From Serinus canaria (Eukaryota; Chordata; Aves; Passeriformes; Fringillidae): a stretch of 64,000 nucleotides of DNA. Every line of letters starts with the position of its first letter. Positions within the stretch are counted from its first letter, which is position 1. The notes beneath the pieces are model-generated. The model saw only the letters and a list, made by a program, of their open reading frames with translations, was not told the origin of the DNA and made no database searches. The stretch lies in the NCBI RefSeq assembly GCF_022539315.1, contig NC_066315.1:92668990-92732989 (forward strand), given 5' to 3'. The translations under genes were made by a program, and so were the position numbers. Positions 23,536 through 34,200 of this stretch are shown here, in pieces.

Positions 23536-26500
23536 GTTCCACTGAACTGCTGAAATACATGCACAGCCCATTAAAAAAGACGATGAAGAGGAAATTAGGC
23601 ACCATGCAGTGACAGATGATGTGTAACTTAGGCCTCCCAGCTAATTTCTTTTATGTTGAATCTAATGTGACTTACACAGTAGGTTGAAGGGAAAAAAGGT
23701 CTGTTGCCCCCCTGGTTTTAAGCCTCAGCATCAGCAGTAACAGGAGAACACAGGGATCTGGTATTCAGCTGCTGCTCCAGTTCTTGTGGTTGGAAACGCC
23801 TCGCTGGCTGCTTTGCTTTCATCTCTTTCTTTGACATGGGCAGAACTGACTGGCTAAATTTCTTCAGTAAGAACACAGAGGAGAGGGAGTTCTTAAAGGC
23901 ATAAATAATACAGGGTGTACAGGTCTGGGGAAGGTATGGTGTTGTTTTTCCTCCATCAAGTCTGAGTCCTGACTCCTGGAGTGCAGCCCTCAGTGGGCAA
24001 TGGGATGTTGATGTGTTTCAGCCCACGGTAACCACACATGCTTTCCATTAATATCCAGACTTTGGGCATGGACTGTGGGTTATTACTGCACAGACTTGGC
24101 AGTGTCCTCATATCTCTGACATGCAGATGCTAGGAGTTGTGTGTGCCTTGGTGAAAACACAGAAAAGGCTTCCAGCAGGAAGACTCCTGATATATCAAAA
24201 ATCTCTGGCTCAGACAGTATTACTACTTTTTACTCACTGATACCATAAAATGTAATTGCCTTCAGCAGAGTGATAATGTTGAACATAAGCTGTAATGAGT
24301 ATACGGCTTATTTTTAATTTCTAATTTTTATTTTGTAGTCATTTCACAGAACCAGCCCTCTCAAATCATGAAGTTGTCAGCAGAACTAAAAATTATGTGC
24401 TGTTTGCTGATTCACAAAATAAGATTTAGGCATATTTATCAGAATGTCACCATTTCAGCTAGAAGTCCCATTGCTGTGTGTTTTCACCAACTCATTGGTT
24501 GCATTGTGGTTTTACTGGGCAAGTTTAAAAAGTCAGTATAGTTACCCTACCCAAAAAGATACCACAGCAACAATTACACTGTGCCAGCACCACCTTAGAG
24601 GGGTTCTTCTCCCAAAAATGTTTGCTTTACTGCAGAGCAATGCTTAAGGGATGCATTTATCATGAAACTGGTACTCTTGTAACAAGCAGTGGTTCACAGT
24701 TACATATTAAACACTTTGGGATGATAAGTCTAGCAGAATTTAGGGGAAAGAAAAAAAATCAAGATATTGATTAACCTACTGAACTTGCAAAATTAATATG
24801 TTTTATTAATACTACTACAGCAAGTTTTTCATTGACTGGCTTTTTGGGAAATTGTTTCAGGAGAGATTTTACTCTCTTAGCTAGTAAAATAGGTAATACT
24901 TGTGAGTTGATGCCAAAGTATGTCAAATGTTTGAGGGTTTGGGGTTTTTTTTAATGTTTTGGATAGTATCAGAAATAAAGTGAGAAGAATCACACTTAAT
25001 GTTTTCATACTGTAGTAGTTAGTGTCTGAAAGAATTCACATTCTCCTATGCAATTTTCAGGTTTTTCCCTACAGCATAATTTTATGCTAAAAAGTACATA
25101 TTCCTATTCTATTAATGCTAAAAAGTACATATTCTTATTTTACCTGAGTGAATTCAGTACTTTTTTTGAAATGTGAGCATAAATAATATAGCTGAAGTGT
25201 CAGCTTCAAAGACGGTTGATTCCATAACAGGATGTGAACTACATTTTCCTCCTCTTCATCAAACGTTTTTGTGTTTTCATATGAGCTCTGCTGTAAGGCC
25301 AAACTCTGCTACCCCAGAAGCTGCTCTTCAGCAGGAGAGGACCAGGGAGGGCTTGGAGAAATGAGATCTTTCATGAGTCTGAAGGAAGCTGTGCCAAAAC
25401 TTGGGTATTAGCAAAGATCTAGCAATTAATAGATCCTATTTGATCTATTAATTTTTGGTTAGGCATCAGCTCTTAGGGGGCATAAGGCTTTCTGCAGAGA
25501 ACAGCTAAGAACTGGTACTCCATGAGGTACCAGGGATTCAGGAAAAGCAGGGTTTGTCAGGCACTTGTAAAGTGTTAAGTGGAACTTTCATTCACCCAGC
25601 TACAACAATGTAGTCTAAATGTCTAAACCCATGTTGTGCCTTTACCAACAGCAGTGCAACAACTTTCAGCAGGCTCAGCCACTGATCCTTATTGACCCAA
25701 GATGTAGTATAGAACTAAACTTTGTCTTTTTCAAATTTAATTCAATAGAAATAAATACTGGACCAGGTGAGGGGTTTCACCTTTTACTGTGTTTTTAACA
25801 CTAAGTTTTATTGTAAGGAAAGTTATGCCACAGCAGACCCCTTATTCACTGCTTCAGCAGATCCGTGTAGGAATGTCCTCAGCTCATCAGTGGAATGGAA
25901 ACACCCTCACAACTTTTTTATTCTAGTCTGATAAGAGCTTTGTTTGCTGTAAAATATCTAATGAAAGAAGTGAGAGAGGGAAATCAAAGGAGTGCATGTT
26001 ATGCTTAGCATGTGCTCATTTTTGTGGTGGTTTAGTCTGCATCTTGGTTAGCCCATAGAAAAAGGCAAAGTTCTTGTGCAGAAAAATATCATTCCTTCAG
26101 TTATGCTGAAGCTATAGAGAAAAGTTGCTCTTTGGGTGGAAGTTTTTTTTCCTGAAGGTGATAAGCTTTGGCAAGGAGGGAGGAGAGCAAGCTGTATTGG
26201 AAGTGATCTCTTGGCTAAGTGCAGAAGGAGTGTTAAATGTGTCATGTGAATCTGCATCATGAGATACACAGGCACTTCTCTCTGAGTTCACTCTGCTAGA
26301 AAATGGGGAGAATGTTTGTGTATAGGCTAAATGCACCAGCACATCCGTTCTGGTTGTGTTCAGAGCTATGACCAAGTGTTTGTTTCACAATTATACTGCA
26401 TGCCATCCATTACAAACAGAAATATTTGTCCAGAATTGATTCCCAACTGTTTGACAAGCATGAGACAAACCCAGTAATTAGGTCTGTGAATTGAAATGTC

Positions 26501-29500
26501 TGATGGCATATTGCCTTCTAACCATATTAGAGAAGTTAGGCTAAGAGCCATTTTTTGTCTGCAGTGTCTTAGCATAATGAGGATGAATCAAGCTTTTGCA
26601 GTTCAGATTTAACAATGGAGACATAATTCTTTCCTCTGTCTCCTCAAATACTTCTGTAGTGAAGTCTAATGGCTGGGGACATGCTGTTCTGCTGTGGGCT
26701 GTGCTGCAATAAAAGTCGAAACCAGGAGCTGGATTGTTGTGAAATTGTCTCAGCTCAGAGTTGGAACCCAGATATCCTCAGCTGCAGCATGTAGGTAGTG
26801 ATGATGGATATTTTTTCTGGGGCCTTTTATTGTTTCAAGTGCCTGATATTACCACCAATGTTATTAGAAGCCACATATTCCAAAACAGTGGTCTCAGCCT
26901 CTTAACTAATGCAAGGCAAGCTATTACTAATACATTTGTCTTATTGCTGTAGCTTACCAGAGATCTTTAAATCTCAGCTGTGACAAAGTTGATGAATTTC
27001 TAGGTGTTACCTTTTGTTGTTCAAGTGACTAAACATAGATGAATCAATACAAAAAGTCAGATGTTTTAACCAATATTTTATTGTCAGCATTTCAGTAAAA
27101 ATACTGAAATAAACATAAGAATTGAGGACTATACTGCATTGTATTTCACTATCCAGTTGACATCTATAGAAAAGAGAGAACCAAAAAGGTAGAAAAGGAC
27201 AAATACAGATTATATTTCTGAAAGCACTGAAAAACAGTGCTCTGTATATATAGATGACTTAGGCTTAAATGAAAAGTTGATTTAGAAGTTTAATAATTTC
27301 CATCTTCATACCCTGAGAAAAGAAGGCAGAGAAAAAGGAAGTGTAATTGATCACAGCAGCCTGTCGTTATGATAAAGTGTATTAAATATTTGATGTTGCA
27401 GAGTTGATTAATGCCCTTTCTGGCCTTTCTAATGAGTAAATAATACTTTAGATTTCATACAAATATTTAAGCACTGTGACTGCTGATCTAAGCCTCTCTT
27501 GAGAACCCAAAGTAAGGTAATGTACTTCAGCTTTTATCAGCTTCATCTTCCTCGTTTGTTTTACAGCATTTGTAGAGGGAACAGCAGTAGGAATGTGAGA
27601 GGAATTACAAGTATCTGCAAGAAAGCAAGACTGGAGAGGAGTAGGAGGAGATGAAAAACTTGTAATCTTTTTTAAAACTCCTAGCTTAACAACGTCTTTC
27701 CAGGCTGTCCTCTGTATGGAAGCAGCCTGCAGACTCAAGGAGGGACTGTGATAGAGCAGCCCTTCCGAGTGATCCATGAGAAGGATAGTTGTATCCGAGG
27801 TCTCTCGATGAGGGATTGTCCTCTGCATAGAACAAATTTCTGTGGTTCTTGAGAGGAGTTATTTGAAGCATTGGACTGAGAGGTCCCAACCAATTAGCAG
27901 CTTCGGGAAAAGAGTTATTTTCATTCTCAAGAAATGGGATAAACTATCAATGTCTAATCAAACACCAAGGCCACACTAGTTTTAAAATACTTATATGGGA
28001 TCTAATTCCTATTAAGGATTGGATTTATTATTGTCTCTTTGAAAGCACCTTTGGACTTTCTCTTTGGTTTCATTAACACAGTGCTAAGAATTTTTTGTCC
28101 ATCTGTATTCCTCTTTTTGGAAGTCACTTGGAGTCTCGTTCTCTCTGGCTGGTTTTGGGCTAATGTGAGGAGTTGCTTTGCCTGTGCTCTCATTTGTGCA
28201 GCTCTCAAGGACCATATGCACTTACATATAAATAGAAGACACTTCCATCCCCTTCTACTTAATGCCTATGGCAATGCATTCTGCTTTACTTCATTTTACA
28301 AGGATTAGCAAAAAAGTGCTTAAGATCTCTTCCTCCCTGGGCAACTTTCTTTTGTACATGTGATATGGTTCAGGTCGTGTGCTCTGTTTTAAGAGCGAGC
28401 TTCATCTTCCAAAGAAAAACAACTTTAAAAAATAGTAGCTATACAAAGCATTTACAATAGGTTCTAATAGAAGTCTAAATATTTGTTTTTAAATGAACAA
28501 ATAAGCATACATTTATATAGTCCATTAATTCTTGATGTCCTTAGGACATTATTAAAGTGATCTGTCTCTCCAAATGCACTGGAAGACTTTGATTAGTTAG
28601 TAACAATATTAACAGTATCTCTCTAACGTGTTTTTATATATTAGAGAAGACATAAGCATGAAGAGAATTTAGAGGCAAACTTAAATGTGTGCTTTCACTG
28701 CTGAGAGAAAGCCTCCAGAAGCTTTATCCTTGATAGCCCACTGCGTATGCATTGGGAGAAGCTACTCTTGTGGCACAAATACCCTTCTTTGTTGCTTACC
28801 AATACCCGTATTCAGAGGCACAAAGAACAACTGTTGTGAAAAATATTAGTATGCAGATGCTCTGGTGTTTTGTTAATGCATTTAATTAAATACAATAACT
28901 CTTTTGTTTGCTTTTCTTTTTCTGTCCTTGAATGGATTGGTATTATGGTATAGAACCTAGGCTTAGAGTTGCTGTTTGAAATGTTTTGCAGTTTCAGAAT
29001 GTGTCACACATCCAAGTTAGTTGCTTTTCTTTTGTTCTATTAAGAAAGTCATTTGGGTATGTTAGTAGTTCCTAATAAGTTTGAGAGCATCTTTTCAGGA
29101 AAACTAAAGTTCCAAAGTTGCCAGCAAATATTTTCACCACCAATGAGGTCTTCAGTGACAGTTAGGCACTGGTTAAATAATTGTATTCCTGAGAGCATTT
29201 CAGATGTTTTAACCTAAGAAATTTTTCTTGAACATTTTCTAGCTAGTTTTCACAAACGAAATAAAAAAAATGCACAGCAAAACTGCATTTTATGATTTTA
29301 TATGGAAAACTGTAGCAGGCTGATTATAACCAATTGTAACCTACACACAGGTTTTGCAGAAGCCATCATTGTGCTGTCTTGTGTTGTTACCCATAAAATT
29401 ATTTCAGAATTATTCTCAGCCTGAGAAAAGGTTTCTTTAGTGCCCTCTGGATGGGTGAAACCATATGAAATGACTGTGTCAAGTATAAAATTGCTCTGCT

Positions 29501-30560
29501 GAATCAGCAAAGTACTTGAGCCCAGAGTACTTTGAAAACACAGCAGTATTTGCCAGATCCTATCCTTCCAATGCAACAAGGACCAAATCAAATGAGGATG
29601 CAAAAAGGTAATTAGGAGACTCTAAAGGTAATACATGACTAACTTATTTCTGGATTTCTGAGCCCCCTTAGCTCCAAGAGACATTTCTGACACAGAGTGT
29701 GTGGGAGGTGTCTGTGCTGAAGGTTGCTCCTCAAGCAGTGACCTACTAATACTCTTTTGGTGTTCCTTGGAGATAAGGCATGTTCTTCAGTGGGTTCAGT
29801 TTCCTTTAGAACAGGAGTCATGGTATAGACCATCAAAACCTCCATAAATTTCTGTCACTGATAGAAGGAGCTACTACAGGTGAAGGAAGGGCTGAGTGTG
29901 TTGCAGCTGATGCTTCTCAGGTATTTTACTGGGTGCATCAGAGCACAGCTGTGGAGAAGGCAGCAGGCATTTCGCTTACCACAGGGGTCTGTCTTGGCAC
30001 CTTTCTTGGCTAAAAAAAAAAGCTTGCTGGTAATTGTTATTGTCATTTCTCACAAGCACTAAATACAAATTAGACAGTTTAGCTTTAGGCCTTCAGCATC
30101 AGTACTAGGACATTGTACCTAGAGTGCCAGGATCATCATAAATGGACAAAAACTATCATGAGAGGCCAAGTAGAAATTGCAGTTTAGTGCTCTCCTTTTT
30201 TTGAAGTGAGGAAAATTTCAATAGTGGGGCAGAAAACCCCTTCCCCTCACTGTTTGTTTGATCCATATTGTAGTTATAGCATGGGATTCCAAATGAGGCC
30301 ATGAGCTCTGACATTATGGAGAGGGAACATGCACTTGTGAAAGCACAGGTCTGCAATGTCACTGGGTTTTTTATCCCCTGTTTTGGAGAAAGATGACCTA
30401 ATTAGAGTAGCAGTTCTCAAGGGAAAGTACAGGGACTCTGATTACTCACTGAAAGCCTCCTCATCCACAAGCCTTCCATGTAAAAAACCATGGAAGTTTC
30501 AGTTATGCTTCAAGTAACCTATCAATCTATTTATAAACGTGTTAAAAAGAAAACCAAAAC

Positions 30561-30562
<2 letters not shown>
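23536..30562. other. Non-coding DNA, nothing specific seen
   Basis: No exon or transposon was recognised. A two-copy 20-base repeat lies at 25084-25134. In the mammalian gene the oligodendrocyte enhancers of classic MBP lie some kilobases upstream of the transcription start, so part of this stretch could hold their bird equivalents, but I could not identify any by eye. Confidence 0.5.
25084..25134. repeat. Two-copy 20-base direct repeat
   Basis: ATGCTAAAAAGTACATATTC is found at 25084-25103 and again at 25115-25134. The 31-base period and similar trailing bases indicate a local tandem duplication. Confidence 0.85.

Positions 30563-30598
<36 letters not shown>
30563..30598. repeat. (AC)18 dinucleotide microsatellite
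   Basis: Eighteen uninterrupted AC units, the longest clean dinucleotide repeat in the window. It lies about 230 bases upstream of the composite Golli/MBP exon and roughly 480 bases upstream of the likely classic MBP transcription start, so length variation could affect promoter spacing. Confidence 0.95.
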
Positions 30599-30599
<1 letters not shown>

Positions 30600-30828
30600 A
30601 AAAAATCACCTAGAACTACTGCAAATTTGTGTGAGAACATCATTCTGGTTTCAGTTCCAAGATAACTTAATGTTCTTTAAGGCTGGAAGAGAACATAGTT
30701 TCATTACAACTGCACATCTTAAGGGTTTTGTATGAAATGAGCATCTCAAGGCAAGGGAAAGAAAGCAGCATTGTTCCAGGGCTGTTTTTCACAGGCCTGC
30801 ATTCATATCTCATCCTTGTTGTTTGCAG

Positions 30829-31259
30829 GAGAGGCAGATGTGAACCAGAACAATGGGACCTCCACGAAGAGCCCAGCGGTGACAGACTCCAAAGGCACAG
30901 CAGACCCAAAGAATGCCTGGCCCGAGGCCAACCCAGCTGACAGGACTGGTCGCCCCCACTTGATCCGCCTCTTTTCCCGAGATGCCCCAGGAAGAGAAGA
31001 CAACACCTTCAAAGATCGGCCCTCCGAGTCAGACGAGCTACAGACCATCCAAGAGGACAGTGCAGCAGCTTCAGAGAATTCGGATTTGATGGCTTCACAA
31101 AAACGCTCCTCTTTCCGGCACGGATCAAAACTGGCGTCTGCGAGCACTATAGACCATGCCAGACATGGATCCCCACGGCACAGAGACTCGGGTCTACTTG
31201 ACTCGCTGGGCAGATTCTTTGGAGGTGAAAGGCACGTTCCCCGCCGGGGCTCGGGCAAG
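30829..31259 (+). CDS. MBP: Golli/MBP composite exon (5A+5B, includes MBP exon 1)
   Basis: The exon opens after a TTGTTTGCAG acceptor and ends before a GTGAGC donor at 31260. Entered in phase 1 from an upstream Golli exon outside the window, it encodes 86 Golli residues beginning (G)EADVNQNNG and including [19 protein letters not shown] and [12 protein letters not shown], then runs in frame into the classic protein [14 protein letters not shown] at 31089. Classic MBP exon 1 is therefore the 3' part of this exon (57 codons, ending GRFFGG...RGSGK). Classic MBP is a basic, intrinsically disordered protein that binds acidic lipids on the cytoplasmic face of myelin and compacts it; Golli forms are made in neural and immune cells. 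Recognition rests on near identity to known vertebrate MBP. The exon continues open into the intron as far as a stop at 31277. Confidence 0.95.
30940..31088 (+). promoter_or_regulatory. MBP: Likely classic MBP core promoter and 5' leader
   Basis: In mammals classic MBP transcripts start inside the Golli exon, a few tens of bases upstream of the MASQK start codon. The same arrangement is expected here because the frame and exon are conserved. No clear TATA box is visible in the last 100 bases before ATG 31089, which suits a TATA-poor promoter. The bases before the start are GATTTG, so position -3 is T and not a purine, though +4 is G. The exact start site is inferred. Confidence 0.4.
31089..31259 (+). 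CDS. MBP: Classic MBP coding exon 1 (start of 175-codon ORF)
   Basis: The start is ATG at 31089, giving MASQKR..., the known N-terminus whose alanine becomes N-terminally acetylated after removal of the methionine. Fifty-seven codons end at AAG|GTGAGC in phase 0. Visible features are the HGSK basic segment, [13 protein letters not shown] and the conserved [11 protein letters not shown] helix motif. Joined to 43391-43498, 43974-44009, 44572-44604, 45587-45709 and 48202-48258, it gives a continuous reading frame of 175 residues, a typical length for bird MBP lacking exon 2. Confidence 0.95.
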
Positions 31260-31277
31260 GTGAGCTCTGAGGAGTAG
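31260..31277 (+). CDS. MBP: Retained-intron extension (Golli exon 5C type), VSSEE stop
   Basis: If the exon 1 donor is not used, translation runs on from GSGK for five codons, VSSEE, to TAG at 31275-31277. From memory, the human Golli isoform HOG5/J37 ends with the same short VSSEE tail encoded by exon 5C. Conservation of a peptide read through a splice donor supports a real retained-intron isoform here. An ATTAAA at 31310-31315 might serve polyadenylation but is unproven. Confidence 0.6.
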
Positions 31278-34200
31278 AGAACTGCAAGGCTACAGCAAAA
31301 CACAGTACAATTAAACAGGAAGGGTGGGTCTGAAAGAAAGGTCTCACTGCTATAAGGCAAGAGTTGACCTAGCCAGCGGGATGGTACTTGTAATATAATG
31401 CTTGGCTTTAAACTGAAAACAGCAACAACAAAAAAAAGCAAAGATCTGGGAAACAAGAGGACCTACTCTGAGTAACACAGAGTATTAGAAATCCAGGGGG
31501 TTCTAGAAACATTACTGGGAGGAATTTTTATGAGCATTTATTGTGGCGTGCTGTGTGCATTTCTATGCTGTGCCATTTAGAGAAACTTCAGTCTGCTTTT
31601 GTGTGTTGTTCTTAAATATTTGCAAAAGGGAGCTGGATGAGAGCATTAAATACAAGACGATCTCTGCATATCTTGGCACTGACTGTGGGGCAAACTTGGA
31701 AATAGATGTTAGAAAAAGAGTTGTGGCCAAATTCTCAGCTTGCTTGTGCAAGAGTATGTTCAAGGTCAGTTAAAGGACAGCAGGTTTAAGGACAGCATTG
31801 CCGGGGAGATGGCTTGACAGATACTATCCTGAATCCCAGATGTACAAAATAATCCAGCTGCTTTATTCTGACAAGAAGTTGAGATTTATTCCAAGCATTT
31901 CATATTAGAAATTGTATATCAGGCCATTTCTACACTATCAGTTCAAAACCAAGGGCATCGATGAAAGACTGTTAATTACATTCTTCCCTTTTCCAGGATA
32001 CCTGCCTCCTCTGATAAATTATGCAGCTGGCATATTAGTTCACTGTTATTCAAGTGACAAAGTTTAATATGTTTTCGCTGTACCTTTTGTCATGTAATTG
32101 ATAAGTGGAGTCTTGTGTTTGTGTGTCCACACACTACATAGGCATTCGAATGGAACTGCTGTGGGGCTGTAAAACTTTTCTTTTAGCTGAATTTGTTGTA
32201 GTTGCTCAAGTTGTGTGTTGCAAAATGCAGAATTCATGGTTGCTGGCTGAGCCTAAATTTTTGAAAATCCTTTGACAGCCTTTGAGGTCTATTCAGTGTT
32301 CCAGCCTGTGATCTGTGCTGTCTCTCAGTGCTGACACAAACTGCCCTGTGGTGTAAAACTGATCTGTGGTGGTCCCACAGCCGTGGCTTTCAGTGCCCTT
32401 CACAGCTCCACACCTGGAAGCACAATGTGTAATAACCCTTCCCTGAAGAGTTGTTGCAATGTAGAGACCACTGGATGAAAAATACTCTAGAAACTTAAAA
32501 CCAGAAGCTTCTCACACTTGGTGGGCGGTACTAAGCAAGCTGGGTGTTTTGTTCTTTTTATTTCTCACCTTTACCAACAGGGGCCTGTAATGCTATTGAC
32601 AAAGATTTAGCAACCAGGCAGTTTTTTCTGTAGCAACATTTTTGTGTGTAATGTTCATAAATGCAACAAGCAGTTGCTGTGAGCATGAAGAAAACCTCTT
32701 TTCTTATTGCTACTGCAAATAACAGAGACTGTTCCCAGCTGCTGTTTTCTGGGGCCTGCTTGGCCAGCTCAACTCTTGCTGTTTTGTTCATGTACTGTGT
32801 TACTTGATGAAAAATAGTCTATAAAATGTTCTTTGTACACCGAGGCGACAATACCAAAAAGTTCAGATTCTGCATACAGAATATACAGAGGTGTGTGCAT
32901 TCCTGTGTGGCAATAAATCAAACCAATCAACTCAGTTTTTAGGAGTAATGACTAAAAAATGTCTGCCAACTGTACAAAGTCTGTATTTTATTCTTTGCCA
33001 TGAACATGATTGCAATGATTCTCTATAGATTATGATGTAATTATGTATGAGAGGACAGGACATCATGTCTTTTATCTCTGCTGTAAAATGCTATTTTGAA
33101 GAACTTAAATGTCTGCAAAACAGAACAGAATTATGGACAATTCTGACATTTTTTACCAAGCAGAAGTAGTTGTTTGGGGTTTTTTCCCTTTAGAACAACT
33201 GCTCGTAGTGTTACAGAGTCCCGATTTGCAGATCTGAGCTGGAAGCACAGAGAAGTTGTATTATTTTGGCAAAAGTCTGTCACATTAGGACTTCCAGTGC
33301 CAAAGCATCTCTAGCACTCTTCCACACAATGATAATATTGATGTACATTCTAGGAAACATTCCTAGGAAACTCTCTTGTGGGAGGGCTTCAGTGTGGAAA
33401 GTATTGAGCAAGTGGCACAGTCATTTCAACTATTATTTATTTAGCCTCTTTGAAACAATGCCTTTTGGTTTCTTGTATCAAGAAAGGCTTGTGGTGTCAT
33501 TTATTTATACAAGAGTAGACAGAGGAAATCTACATGGCTCATTTGTGCTTAAACCCTAAATAGTTGTTGCCATTTGCTGAATTTTGTAGACGTTCACTGA
33601 TAGATGATGAAGGTGTTGATGGATCAGCCAAAATAGAATGAAGTCACTTGGCAGTATTCCAGACTTCACTAAGTAAACAGGTCTTTGGTCAATAAGATAC
33701 CACTAAAAGCACCTTAAAGGATGAATTTCAAAGGCTTGAAAAATTCCTAGAGCTGCACTGTTTATTTGCTTGCACTTTTTTCTTTTTTTATTTTGAAGCA
33801 TTTCAAAGCAATTCTGCAGCTGCCTTTCTTGCAGTCTTCCTTTTTCAGCCAGCCCATGCCTCAGTGGGTGCATCTCAACTACCCACACCAGCAAGCACTG
33901 GAATGCAAAGACAACACTTGCTCTTTGTACAGTTTTAGGGCTGACATTCAAGCAAAACACATTATAAATTCTTTGTGGAGGCATTTTCTTCTTGCATCCA
34001 TAGCTAAGAAGTACATTAATGAATAATATTCTCTATTGTGTCCTGAAAGGTGGGGTGGGAACAATGCTGGGACTGTTTCATGGGCCTCCTTGTCTCATGT
34101 GGAGACAGGTTCTCCCCTGCCCTGCAATTCTGAAGTTAAATTGCATGGGAGTTCCATGGGAGTTGTTAAAAATAGAAATACTGGAATGTACAGAAATACT

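Noticed and set aside
1..30828. Search for the Golli N-terminal exons
   Set aside because: I looked for the MGNHAGK... start and the segment ending EVF upstream of GEAD and saw no convincing match; they probably lie left of the window. A translated search would settle this.
30803..31456. 217-codon ORF on - across the MBP exon
   Set aside because: It is the antisense shadow of the conserved composite exon; conservation of the + frame explains it.
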